Shown here piece by piece: positions 1 through 9,910 of a stretch of 64,000 nt of DNA. A program made the translations under genes and the position numbers. Location of the stretch: NCBI GenBank assembly GCA_016748015.1, contig JAAOMT010000678.1:352389-416388 (forward strand). Direction: 5' to 3'. Positions within the stretch are counted from its first letter, which is position 1; each line of letters opens with the position of its first letter. The notes beneath the pieces are model-generated. The model did not search any database. It was not told where the DNA came from and saw only the letters and a list, made by a program, of their open reading frames with translations. The stretch is from Geosiphon pyriformis (Eukaryota > Glomeromycota > Glomeromycetes > Archaeosporales > Geosiphonaceae).

Positions 1-760
1 GTTGTTGGAGTTTAAATTGGGATTAAAATTTGATTCCAATTCTGATGCACAGCTGCTAATTGGTTCTTCTTCCTCTGAGATTGTGTAGATTATGTGGATT
101 GGTGGATTGTAAATAAGGTCACACTTATTACAGTATTGAAAGTTACAGAAAATTAAGCAATATTGACATAATCAAGTATTTAACTGCTCTAAACACTGCT
201 CTTATTTTTTCTTAGTGGGTGCTAATCATTGGTAATGTTTGTGGAATTTTTCCAGATTGTCTTTAATGTTACTAAAGATGTCGAAGATGAAGACATATTC
301 AGGTTTGGGCAGTAAGAGTGAGTTATTTTTAATTTCTAATAACTTACTGGTAGTGGTGCTTTCTGCTTTCGCACTTGCCATTCTCTAGATTTCATGTTTG
401 TCATGAGGATATCCTTCCAACTGTCACAACACTTTTTTTCAGATGTTGTCAATTGAAGTTCTTTTGCATACTCAGTTTTTTATCAGGATGGTATACTGGC
501 ATGTCTTGTCACATGTTTCTCCTTGTCCAGAAATGTCATTTCACATTTCTTCATTGGAGAAAATAGTTCCACATGCGAAACAAAGTTTGTTATCCTATTT
601 TCCTTATCTTTTTGGGCATCTAAACTGTTCTATGATATATAGGCGACAATAAAACTTTGTTGTTGTGGAGTATTCCTCGTCATCGCCACAGCATGTGCCC
701 ATTGATGACAATTTCTTGCTGCAATCTATGCATACTAATTTTGGTTAGCAATAGTTAAAT
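1..760 (-). pseudogene. E1 pol: two cysteine-rich putative zinc modules, decayed
   Basis: Read on the minus strand, 165-101 gives a small Cys cluster (CQYC, then FC, then YCNKC), followed by LIYNPP and an Asn/Ser-rich spacer that leads to the dUTPase, which is outside the window. Upstream, about 725-480 gives a second cluster: KKLSSMG with CC, then FYC, FACG, and CD..CQYTILI. Trp codons of better copies are stops here (EEM*ND where E5 reads EEMWND). The same two modules are found in E4, E5 and, diverged, in E3. The function is unknown; zinc binding is inferred only from the Cys spacing. Short plus-strand reading frames over this stretch are shadows. Confidence 0.7.
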
Positions 761-1160
761 GGCAGTGGTAAAAAGTAAGCATATAGACTATAAGTGGTGG
801 TTGGTATTGAACCTTCTTCCTCTTTTTTCCCTTTTCCCTTATTGTTATCTTCTTTCTACTCCCAAGTTGTTAGTTTGTTCTAATCATTGTCAGTTACTCA
901 GGCTTGGTCAGCATTCCAGGTAGGTTCTTCCTTTCATTTTTTTTTTTTTTGTCATCCCAAGAGAGTATTAATAGTAGCTCATTGTAATCTTTGTCAGCCC
1001 AGAACACTTGATAGGCTTTCTAAATAGGTTTCTCCTTTTTTTCCTCAAATTCAATCAATAGTGCTGGCAGAGTGGTAGTCTTGAAGTGGCCACATATGGC
1101 TGGTACATGTGTGTATTGATTGTTTTGACTAAGCTGAAGCTTTTGGGTGTTCTAATTAAG
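761..1160 (-). other. E1 spacer between protease and Cys-rich module
   Basis: Low-complexity, Lys/Glu-rich spacer in the minus-strand translation, matching the spacer at 57640-57987 of E5. It contains a poly-T run at about 938-950. It has no recognised domain and is frameshifted. Confidence 0.5.
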
Positions 1161-1891
1161 CATTGCATTGGTTTTGAACAGCCAGTTGTTGCCAATGAGT
1201 GCTTGGTACTGAGTGGCTTCCATGACTAATACCTTGATCAGTACAATAATACCATTGACTTCAATGGGTAGGGCATTTATTTCACCAATTGAAGTCTTAG
1301 TGGTTCTATCAGCAGTAATTATCCTTGCACTAGCAGCTTGATCAACTCAGCAATCTAATTAGTCTATGAGCTGTCTTGTGATGATGCTGCCAATTGATCC
1401 ACTATTTAGGATCAGTTTGATAGCATGGCCATCTACTTTAGTGTCAGTGTACATGGCAGTGATTGGTTTTTTCTCAAATACAGCTCTATTGAACAAAGAA
1501 GTTGCTGACAATTCTTTAATTTTGAAGGGAAATATAGCTGCAAGTGACTTGTCTTCTGTGATGGTGGCTGGTAATATGTTGCTGATAAGTAATTTCTGGT
1601 TTGTCTCTAAGTTGTTGGATGAGGCATCTTCTGGGGTAACCAGAAGACTTAAATAGTTCTGAGAACTCGGGTTTTGGGTATAACCAGTTCTTGAACTCTG
1701 CTGGCATGATTTTGATGGCTGGTTGGCTGAACTGAAAATTGGTTGGTAAACAACTATTGCCAATCTCCAGTTTTGGGTGACTCTTGACCTGAGATTTCCT
1801 GATGTCATCTGAATTAAGTTTAATAACAGAATTGGAATTGGTGATTGTTGATATATTACTTGTGACTATGGTTGATAAATAACTGGTACTG
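1160..1891 (-). pseudogene. E1 retropepsin-like aspartic protease, inactive
   Basis: Minus-strand translation aligns with the protease of E2 and E5: a leader ending in EKKPITAMYTD, then the active-site loop, then a C-terminal part reading PIEVN-like and NNWLFKTNAM-like. Retropepsins need a D-S/T-G loop; here it reads LILNSGSIGSI, so the catalytic Asp is replaced by Asn (a G-to-A change on the coding strand). The frame also breaks just after LID. In the element this enzyme would cleave the Gag-Pol polyprotein. The long plus-strand frame over 1366-1656 is a shadow. Confidence 0.75.
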
Positions 1892-1895
1892 CCAG

Positions 1896-2763
1896 TGTTA
1901 CAGTTTAAGAATTTAGCAAAAAGAATCATAAAAATAATACAAACTATTCAATCATAATATAGTACAGTAATAATCTTAGAAAGGTAATGATTAACATAGT
2001 AGCAAACACCATCTCGCAATAGTGGCAAGCACCAGTTCACAATAGCAGTCAACACCAACTGGTAATAGCAGCAAACACCAGGTTGAAATATCAAAAAAAA
2101 AGTATTTTCTTGTAGAACTACAAACATGTATATATACAGTAGTTTTAATATTGGGAAATAATCAATCAAGTAATAAAAATCATAACTTATCAAGCAACAG
2201 ATCCAATTTTATCCAACAAACTCCACTTTAAATCATACTTTCAAATTAAATATCCCAAGAAACCTTTAAAAATCAAAAAAAAATGAAAAAAAATATTTAA
2301 AACGGAACTATCACAACCCAAAGTATTAAGAAACTTACTTGTATTATTTATTGAATGAAACTATCATTCATCAACTGAATCCCTTGAAAGAATAAATCTT
2401 GATCAAGATTATTCACATTGTTACTAATTGATAAAAGCTTTATTGTGAGAATTAGAAAAGCGCTAAAAGACCATTAACATTCTGTGTTTCTAGATTAGAG
2501 AAACACATCAGGCAATTGCAAGGATAGCCTCAGAGAAGACCCCAGACAGTGGGTAGATTTCAGTTCAGCCTCTGAGAAGGAGTACATAAACACACACAAC
2601 AATCAAGAATTAAAGAATAACTTACATCACAACAGTAAAAAGAAAGCCTTCAGTGTAACAGTAATATTATCACACAAATAGAATTGAGGAACTCACGAAA
2701 GACTGATTGCAATTAAAGCAGGATATCAGCAATTAAATATAACAAGAAAACCATCCCGTAACA
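1896..2763 (+). mobile_element. Solo LTR of a third family (LTR-C) inside E1
   Basis: An 868-bp block absent from every other family A copy interrupts the E1 gag-protease spacer. It begins TGTTACAG and ends CCCGTAACA, and is flanked by a perfect 4-bp duplication CCAG (1892-1895 and 2764-2767). It contains no coding sequence, so it is best read as a solo LTR left by recombination. Plus orientation is inferred because a four-unit 23-bp tandem repeat (1998-2089) lies just upstream of a TATA-like stretch (about 2127-2136), the order seen in LTRs A and B. Confidence 0.85.
1998..2089 (+). repeat. 4 x 23-bp tandem repeat in LTR-C
   Basis: Units start at 1998, 2021, 2044 and 2067. The common core is AGYAGYMAACACCA followed by a variable stretch ending AAT. 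There are no gaps between units. It lies about 40 bp upstream of the TATA-like sequence, so it is a candidate enhancer array. Confidence 0.9.
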
Positions 2764-4721
2764 CCAGTTAATAGAGTAGAACTTGATATACTTGTGGTTG
2801 ATAAATTGGTGGCTGCATTACTGGTAGGTAATTTGATTGATATATTTCTGGATTGGATTGATATCTTGGAGTTTGAAATCAGTAATTGGGGTTTTGGTAT
2901 TGATTTCCTGATCATTGGTTTTCTATTCTTAACCTACAATCAATTCTTAAATGCTCTTGTTTACCACAGTAGTGGCAAACACATGTCTTCTGCTACCACT
3001 GTTAATTGGTCGAAAATAATAAACACAACTGATTTTGGAAACAATTCGCATTTTCTGAATTATTGTGTCATTGTGATGGTTGATAAATTGCATGATTATC
3101 AGCTAAGTATCTCTCCAATTTCTGATTGATAGAATTACTAAATTGTTTCAATTTGGAATCCAATTCAGATGATCTATTCATTATTAGATTAATGGCTTGG
3201 TAGTTGGCTTCAAGTTCAGCTGCTTCAAAATCTCTGGCATTTGTAATTGTGGCTTGAAGGTCTGCTGGATGCATTGAGCATACTTGCTGGAAGATGCTAC
3301 TGCATAGAGCTTTAATGAATTGATTTAGAATTTGTAACACTGTAAAATAATCAGTTTGAATTGCCCAAATTTGGTGCAGATTCCTATGGAAGCATCCTAA
3401 GTAAGTGGTGACTGCTTCATTTTCTCTTTGCTTGATAGTGGTGAAGATGTTTACTAGACAATTAATACTATTATTATTGCTGAAGTATTGTAAAAATGCA
3501 AGCTTGAATGCATTAAAATCCTGGAATTTGTTGGCTAGACTCTAATACCATGAGTTGGTAGTATTCTAGAGAAAATAGGGAATGGCTTGCATGGCTCTGG
3601 CATCATCTCATCCATTGGCTGTGATGGCTTTTTTCACATTGTTTAGTTACACTTGGGCATCATCCTTTTCGCCAGTGAATTTTTCAAGTTTGGTAATAAG
3701 AACATATGCCATTGGTGCTATGATTTGCTGTTGTGATGGTTGTTGAAGTTGTTGTTGCAGCTGTTGAAGCAGCTATTGTGGTTGTTGAGATGGTTGAAAT
3801 AATTGCTGTTGAATCAGTTCAATAATTGGTTCAATTGGTAGTTGATTGATGATAATTACTGAAGGTAAGTTTTGTTGATTAATTGTTTTGGGGTTTGAAT
3901 TGTTTTGAGTTTGCTGGGTTTAAATGTTTGGAGTTTCAACTTCCGAATTTTCTAAGATCAGGTTCTGATAAGTTAAATTTTTGATCTTCAGCTTTTTTTT
4001 TTTTTCTAATTCTGTTATTTCCCAGGGACTCACGTTTCTGAAATCTGGTTAAAATGGTGGTGATCAGAATCCTAATGGTGTTGGTGATCATGATTTAAAT
4101 CCTTCAAAATATTCGCCATATGATCCTAGTAACTCTGCTCTTCTTTGTTTACTTTGAAATGGGAATTGTCCAAAGGTTGATATTGTATTTAATGTGGATG
4201 TGTCTACTAATGAGATATTAATGGCACTTCCTAGTGTATAATAATATGATAGATTGGTTGGTGATTTAACTTGGGTTTTCTTCTAAGTAAGTGGTTGTAT
4301 TTGTTTTGGTGTTACTGCTAGTGTTTGCAATCTTTCTTTGTCTTTGTCTGCATAGGTGATGGAGAATTGTTGTTGTGTGTATCTTTCAATGGTTTGATTG
4401 ATTTCCTTGATGATTGGTATGAAACTGTAATTTCTTGGTAAACTAGTATGTTGAAATAATTCTGTATAGAAATTTTTTCTTGTGAATTCAATGTTAACTA
4501 TTCCTCCTAAGCAGTCTGTAATTTTATTATTGACATAGAAATTAAAGACTAATTCTACTGGGAAGTAGTTATTGTTTAATCCTAATTGTTGGCTGTACTG
4601 TTGAAACAAAAATTTGGCGAATCCTAAATGGTTTGTCCCTATAATTTCTGATTTTGCCACTTTTGGATAATTGTTGATGGTGCTAGTTTTTGTAGAATTA
4701 TATCTTACAGAAAGCACCAAA
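2764..4721 (-). pseudogene. E1 gag (capsid and CCHC nucleocapsid), decayed
   Basis: Minus-strand order: an N-terminal block 4720-4283 (GTNHLGFAKFLFQQY..., VFNFYVNNKITD), a Gln-rich linker around 3720-3900, a capsid domain of the Retrotrans_gag type at about 3710-3070 (AYVLITKLEKFTG, AMQAIPYFL, PQTFN-like, LEANYQAINL), and an intact CX2CX4HX4C knuckle at about 2936-2978 (CHYCGKQEHLRIDC). Trp codons in the capsid are stops (QV*LNN, NG*DDAR). Gag would package the element RNA in a virus-like particle. The N-terminal block has no upstream in-frame ATG that I can find; the extended open frame runs back through the primer-site hairpin. Confidence 0.85.
4679..4718 (-). promoter_or_regulatory. E1 primer-binding-site stem-loop
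   Basis: Immediately inside the 5' LTR (minus sense) the sequence TTGGTGCTTTCTGTA is followed by a short loop and then by its imperfect complement. The outer arms are GGTGCT (4679-4684) and AGCACC (4713-4718); the inner arms pair TTTGTA with TACAGA. The position is that of the minus-strand primer-binding site, and TGG at its start fits a tRNA CCA end. I could not assign the tRNA. Confidence 0.6.
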
Positions 4722-5561
4722 TGTTACAGATGATTATTTGGGATCTCAAATCAAATAACAAACTCATAACTTGGTGTTCAATTGATGATGGTATTAGTAA
4801 TCTAGAGATTGTTTGTATTTGAAAGTTTGATTGTGGAGTTCTTTGTATAATGAACAGAGACTTAATAGTTGTTTCAATAGCCTTCCAGAATTGCAATTCC
4901 ATCAAATTTTTTTCTCAGCATGGTGGCCGGTAATCCTTCTGGTAAGCTATCCTTAAATCTATGAGTGTTTTACCCTTGTTTCACAGGTCTTTTACCAGTC
5001 TCTATGACATCTATAACTCAATGCTTTAATTCTTAATTAATTAGTCAACAAAAAAAAATACAAAAGAGATAAAAGAAAATAAAAGAAAATAAACAAAAGC
5101 AATTGCAAGTTAGTATCTTGTCAATAGCCATGATCAAGAGCTATTGTTCTAGTATGGTTAAGTATCAATTACTATCAACACTTCATGTTGATAGTAGAGA
5201 ATGGATTGGAGATAAAGAATAATTATTTATTGATATTTGTGAATAGAAGGTTGTTTAGATCAAATCTAAACTAAGAGATCTGTTTTTTCTACTTCTAACA
5301 ATACTGCTATATATACATAATTGAGATTCCTTGATTTCTCAGTTTTTCACACCAGAAATTCTGAAATTTCTGGAATCCTGCAATTCCTTTTGAGAGAAAT
5401 TCTGGAATTCTGGAATCCTGCAATTTTTTGTATGAAAATTCTGAAATTCCTGGAATTTTGCAATTCCTTTTAAGAGGAATCTTGGAATTCCACATTTACT
5501 ACAGCTATTTCTGATTGGCTACTTTATATGCTAATATACTTCCTATGTTTTATGAGTAACA
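4722..5561 (-). repeat. E1 5' LTR (family A)
   Basis: 840 bp, TGTTACAG...GTAACA when read on the plus strand. In element sense it holds a CCAAT box (ATTGG on plus at about 5514), an array of GAATTCC/GGAATCC-like units (about 5340-5495), a TATA-like stretch (about 5311-5318), and two transcribed-region hairpins: ACTATCAACA/TGTTGATAGT (5171-5195) and CAATAGC/GCTATTG (5122-5146). It matches the LTRs of E2, E4, E5, E6 and E7. Confidence 0.92.
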
Positions 5562-5800
5562 ACAGTCAAATGGTTGTCTCACTTTGATTGGTCTTAATGG
5601 TTTACTGGGTTTTGTTCCTCCTCTTCTCTGACAAGCATCACAATTTTGAATATATTGGATAATATTTGGATACATTGATGGCCAATAGTATCTTTTTCTG
5701 GTTCTTTCTATTATTGCTTCTTTATGAAAATGTTCTGCTGTTAGATTTAAATGCATGTTGAACAATATTGTCTCTTTCTCTGGTTCTGTGATTACTCTGG
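5562..5800 (-). pseudogene. E2 integrase N-terminal zinc domain, interrupted
   Basis: The minus strand reads an H2C2 integrase zinc finger: His pair in MHLNLTAEHFHKE (H-x6-H) and CDACQ (CxxC), with the Ty3/gypsy signature RYYWPSMYPNI between. It ends at KVRQPFD, precisely where E1 was inserted; the catalytic core is missing from this side. The last codons before 5562 are E1-junction sequence, not integrase. Confidence 0.85.
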
Positions 5801-6480
5801 TTGGTTAATCTGGATTCTTTTTGTTTTTCTGGTAAAGTATATTTCGGTGATTAATAAAATATTTTGATTGTTGTTTTATGTTGTTTTGTTCCTTTTGAGA
5901 TAATTTCTCCTTGAATAATTGAGTATTTATATAATATTAGAGTTGTTAGTATTTTTGTATATTCATCTTTTATTATATTTTTGGGTTGAAATGTTTTTAG
6001 ATTTGTCTTATTTGTGACAAACTGTTGGCATTTCTGTTTTTTTTTTTTTTTTGTAATATACTGTATAATTAAATAGTAAAAGTTCTATTTTCTATCTAAC
6101 ATGGCAATTGTCTCCAAATTTTTGCTTCTGGATTGAAGTCAATCTTTTGTGATCAGTGTACACATTAAACTATTAACTCAAGTATTTTTTCCATTTGATG
6201 ACAGCCCAATAGATAGTTAAGTGTTCCAGTGCTGGAGTTCTATAGATTATTTCAGCTGGACTTAAGCTTTTACTGGCATAAACTACTGGATGTTCTTGTC
6301 TATTTAGTCCTTTCTGAGATAATACTGCTCCCAATGCTTGACCAGATGCATTGGTTGTAATTATAAATGGTTTGCTATGATCTGAATAGATCAGTACTGG
6401 GGCTTGAATAAGTTTTTTTCTTAATGTGTCAAAAGCTTCTTGTTAAGTTTTTGTCCATTCATATTTGGTGTTTTTTATTT
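5801..6480 (-). pseudogene. E2 RNase H region and RNase H-integrase spacer, decayed
   Basis: Minus-strand translation of about 6480-6070 matches the Ty3-type RNase H of E5: a start resembling APVLIYSDHSKPF, a GQALGAVLSQKGL segment, then ASKSLSPAEI and LEHLTIYWAV. The frame is broken several times, with stops at former Gln and Trp codons. Below about 6060 the A+T-rich spacer before integrase carries a poly-T run (about 6037-6050). RNase H would degrade the RNA of the RNA-DNA hybrid during reverse transcription. Confidence 0.7.
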
Positions 6481-7190
6481 GGAGTTAGTATAGTGATTGA
6501 GCTATTTTGGAAAAGTTTTTGATAAAGTAGCAGTAGTATTCAGCAAATCCAAAGAATACTCTTAATTCTGTGAAATTATTTGGTACTAGAAAGTTTTTAA
6601 CAATCTTAATTTTATCTGGATCTGTTTTAATACTGTCTTTGCTTATAACATGTCCCAAAAACTTGAGTTCAGTTTTGCCAAAAAAACATTTGTTTGCATT
6701 TAATTTCAATCTTGCTTATCTGAGTCTTTCAAATACTTGTTGGAGATAATGCAAATAATCATTAAATGTTTTTGAGAACACATTGGTGTCATTTAAGTAT
6801 ACAATTACTGATTTCCATAATAGTCTTGTATAAACAATTTCTATAAGTTGCTGGAAAGTGGCTGGAGCATTCATTAAGCCAAATAGCATAACTTCGAATT
6901 CAAAGTTCCTTTTTTGTGTTATAAAAGCCGTTTTTTCTTTGTTTTCTGGTTTCATGGCTATCTGCCAGTAACTACTGTTTAAGTCTAATATTGAGAACCA
7001 TTTTTTTCCTCTAAAAGCATCGAAAAGCTCTTGAATTTTTGGAGTTGGGTAGCTATTTCTTTTTGTTACTCTATTCAGTTTCCAGTAATCTACACAAAAG
7101 CAGATTTTTCTATTCTTCTTATAGACTAATACTACTGGTAATGACCATGGGCTCATTGATAGCTAAATTAGCCTGTTGTTAAGCATCCAA
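6481..7190 (-). pseudogene. E2 reverse transcriptase, decayed
   Basis: Two open stretches (7156-6716 and 6709-6485) cover most of the RT palm and thumb: WSLPVVLVYKKN, CVDYWKLN, SYPTPKIQELFDAF, FSILDLNSSYWQIAM, KTAFITQKRNFEFEVMLFG, then the catalytic box, and FLGHVISKD with FFGFAEYY. The YxDD box reads YLND rather than the YLDD of E4 and E5, so one metal-binding Asp is lost. A stop separates the two stretches. Confidence 0.85.
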
Positions 7191-7399
7191 TTAATTTTTT
7201 AATGAATAATCTTGTGGCTGGCTGGTGGTACTCTGTATGCTTTTTGTTTAATTGGCATCACATTTTTAGTCTTAATCTGATGCTGGAAGATATCAGTTCT
7301 GCCAAATTTGTTTTCACTGGCAAAGATGTTATTAAAGTTGTTGAGTAACATTTTGAGTTGCATATATTATAGTGGGTCTAAATTTTCCAAGTTTATTTG

Positions 7400-7740
7400 T
7401 TCCAATTGTTTTGGTTGGAGTAGATAACATTCTTCTCATCCATATATTGTTTGAGATGTAATATTGACATATCTACACAGTTGTAGAAAGTCTGAAATAA
7501 GGTTTGGCAGTTGGTCTTTAATTTTGGTGGTTAGATATCCAATGTTGGTTCCTTCTAGTATCTCGATGATATCTTTCATGTTGTTGTAAATAGAAATTTT
7601 AATGTGACTGTGGTTTTTGGCTGGTATATGTAGATTAACTAATCCAATTTTTTCTGATTTACAAATTGTTGCTTCTGTCTCAAAAATCTGAATCTGATCT
7701 TTCACTTTTCTCTTTATGACTACTATGTACTAATTGTATG
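7400..7740 (-). pseudogene. E2 pre-RT linker domain
   Basis: Conserved segment between dUTPase and RT (IGLVNLHIPAKNHSHIKISI, then GYLTTKIKDQ, LCRYVNITSQTIYG). It is recognisable in all family A copies with this region. It looks beta-rich, and resembles the stretch ahead of RT in other Ty3/gypsy polyproteins. I assign no activity. Confidence 0.6.
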
Positions 7741-7809
7741 GTGAAATAAAAATTGATTGATGAGTGGAGATAATTTCTCTCTTGTCAATAACCTCTTCTT
7801 TTGCCATAT

Positions 7810-8275
7810 TGACTGGTATCTCTATTCTACCTGTTGATCTAAATCTTTGTATTCTTCTAGCTGTAATTCCTGATTCTTTTCTGTTTCCTATTAATACTAA
7901 TTAAACTACTTTAATTAGAGGCAGGAATATTGCCTGTGCTATTTTTTTATTTGGCTCTATGATATAGGCCTTTTTTGAGTCATTTTGCAACATAGCAATG
8001 ATATTTCTCACATATTTTGTGTCAATTATTCCTCCTCTGATGTTGATTCCTTTTTTTACTAAATTACTCTTGAATGCTAATTGAACCATTGTTGTTGCTA
8101 GAATTTCCAGTGCTATTTTAAGATTAATGCAGGTACATAAGTGTGGTTCCAATTTGATGGCATCTTTTTCCAGATATCTTAGATCAAATCTTGCATCAAT
8201 ATTATGCACACATTCTGGCATAATGTCTTCATTGTTATTGCTAAACCATTTAAGTTCTTGCTTCTTGATAAGATC
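7810..8275 (-). pseudogene. E2 dUTPase domain, motifs damaged
   Basis: The trimeric dUTPase family has five motifs; here they are in order on the minus strand: motif 1 NIDARFDLRYL (Gly of DAGFDLR lost), motif 2 KSNLV (for RSSLA), motif 3 GGIIDTKYVRN (Tyr kept), motif 4 KKIAQAIFLPL, motif 5 RIQRFRSTGR (for GIQGFGSTGR). All damage fits G-to-A changes on the coding strand. A working copy would hydrolyse dUTP to dUMP. A shadow frame lies on the plus strand at 8127-8327. Confidence 0.85.
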
Positions 8276-9190
8276 AGAAAGCACGATGTATTGTTTGGAA
8301 TTTGAATTGGAGTTTAAATTATCATAATTTTTGTTGCCATTTTAAACAAAGCTGGAACTGTTATTTTTGTTATCATCATTGTCAGAGTTTGAATTGGGAT
8401 TGAAAGTTGATCTCAATTTTGATGTGCAGCTGTTGATTGGTTTTTTCTCTTCCAGGATTGTGTAGATCATGTGTAGTGGTGGATTGTAAATAAGGTTACA
8501 CTCATTACAATATTAAAAGTCACATGGAATTAAACAGTAGTTACATAGTCTTGTGTTTATTTCTTCCAAATATTGTTCTTGCTTTTCTTTTGTTGGTGCC
8601 AAGTTCTGATAGTGCTCATGAAACTCTTCTGGACCTGTTTCTATGTTGAGAAAAGCATCTGGATTTGAGATGAGGACAACATTGACTGGTTCTGGAGGGT
8701 TATTTTTGATTTCTAATATTTTACTGGATGTGGTTCTTTTGACTTTGGTATTCACCATCTGCCAGATCTCATTCTTGTTATGTAGATAACCATCCAAATG
8801 GGTTATTGCTTGGTGCCAAGCTGTAATAATAAGAGTGCCATGACTGATCCAGTCACTTATAAGGATTGTGTATTGGCATGAAGTGCCACATATTCCTTCT
8901 TGACCAGGAATGTTGTTTCACATTCCTTTATCAAGCAACTGTTCTCCATAAGTGAGACATGGTTCATTGTCCCACTTGTCTTGTCATTTCAGATAGCCAT
9001 ACTATTCTTGGTAGTATGACTTGTAATAATAATAGGTTTTTGTCCAGTAATCTTTGTCTGGCACAACCCAAGCTCCCATGGAAGACAATTTTTTCTTGTA
9101 GTCTTTACATCTGAGTAAAATATAAGGTGGTTCTGGCCTGGTATTAGTGGAATATAAACTTCTCCAATTACTAGTTTCTGTATTGTCCAT
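8276..9190 (-). pseudogene. E2 Cys-rich modules and acidic spacer, decayed
   Basis: Minus strand 8797-8513 reads a segment ending RLCNYCLIPCDF with the downstream NECNLIYNPP cluster at about 8510-8470, then the Asn/Ser-rich spacer. The upper module (about 9130-8900) reads KKKLSSMGAW with most cysteines of the E5 copy changed to Tyr or Trp. Between them is LEIKNNPPEPVNVV and FHEHYQNLAPT, also conserved in E5. Confidence 0.65.
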
Positions 9191-9440
9191 GTTCTCTTCT
9201 GGTATGTCTTCTTCCTTTTCTTTCCTTTTTTTTTTGTCTTTTTCTTTCTAGTCTAGAATTGGTGATAGCTCATTGTAGTTGTTATCAGCCCAAAAGATTT
9301 GGTATGCTTCCCAGATAGGTTTTTTTTCTTCATTGTCAAACTCAATGAGAGATACTGCTGGCATGGTGATGAATTTGAAGTGACCACATGTGGCAGGTAT
9401 CTGTGTGTGTTAACTGTTCTGGCTAAGCTGTAGTTCCTGC
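9191..9440 (-). other. E2 spacer after protease
   Basis: Lys/Glu-rich, low-complexity spacer in the minus-strand frame with a poly-T-rich tract at about 9222-9246. No domain recognised. Confidence 0.45.
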
Positions 9441-9910
9441 ATGTTCCAATTGAGCACAGAATTTGTTTTGACTAGCCAGTTATTACCAACTAATACTCAG
9501 TACTGCATAGCTTTTATTACCAAAACTTTGATTGGAGTAATAATACTGTTTACTTTAAAGGGAAAATTATTGATCTCACTGATAAGAGTTTTGGTTACTT
9601 CATCAGCCGTTATTATCCTGGCACTAGTAGTGCAATTAACTCGATGATCTAATTGGTTTATGAATTGTTGTGTAATGATGCTGCCTGCTGATCCACTATC
9701 CAAGATCAATTTAATGGCCTGTCCATTAACTTTGATGTCAGTGCATATTGCTGTAATAGTTTTTTTCTCTATTGCAGCTCTACTGAACAAAGGGATTTCT
9801 GACAGTTCTTCAATTTTGAAGAAATATAGCTGCAAGTAACTCATCTTCCATGATAGTGGCTGGTGGGATATTGTTGGTGGTAAGTAGTTGTATTTGATTA
9901 GTTTCCACAT
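9441..9910 (-). pseudogene. E2 aspartic protease, active-site motif intact
   Basis: Minus-strand frame 9910-9497 gives a protease with an intact DSG loop (LILDSGSAGSIITQQF), followed by RIITADEVTKT and IKVLVIKAMQY. It is the best-preserved protease in the window together with that of E5. It ends in a stop shortly after. The plus-strand frame at 9441-9647 is a shadow. Confidence 0.8.

Larger units (their letters stand above)
1..5561 (-). mobile_element. E1: family A Ty3/gypsy retrotransposon, 3' part outside window
   Basis: Minus-strand LTR retrotransposon. Its 5' LTR is at 4722-5561; inward follow the primer-site hairpin, gag, CCHC knuckle, protease and the cysteine-rich segment before the dUTPase. 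The window starts inside the Asn/Ser-rich spacer just before the dUTPase. It is interrupted by a solo LTR of another family at 1896-2763. The 5' LTR abuts integrase sequence of E2 at 5562, so E1 inserted into the E2 integrase; the rest of that gene and the 3' LTR must lie left of the window. Every coding block contains stops or frameshifts. Confidence 0.9.

Noticed and set aside
1366-1656. 96-codon plus-strand frame
   Set aside because: Lies antisense to the E1 protease, whose minus-strand translation matches other copies; the plus frame does not.
5340-5495. CRISPR-like array of short repeats
   Set aside because: Units are directly adjacent and variable with no spacers, occur inside every LTR-A, and the DNA is eukaryotic.
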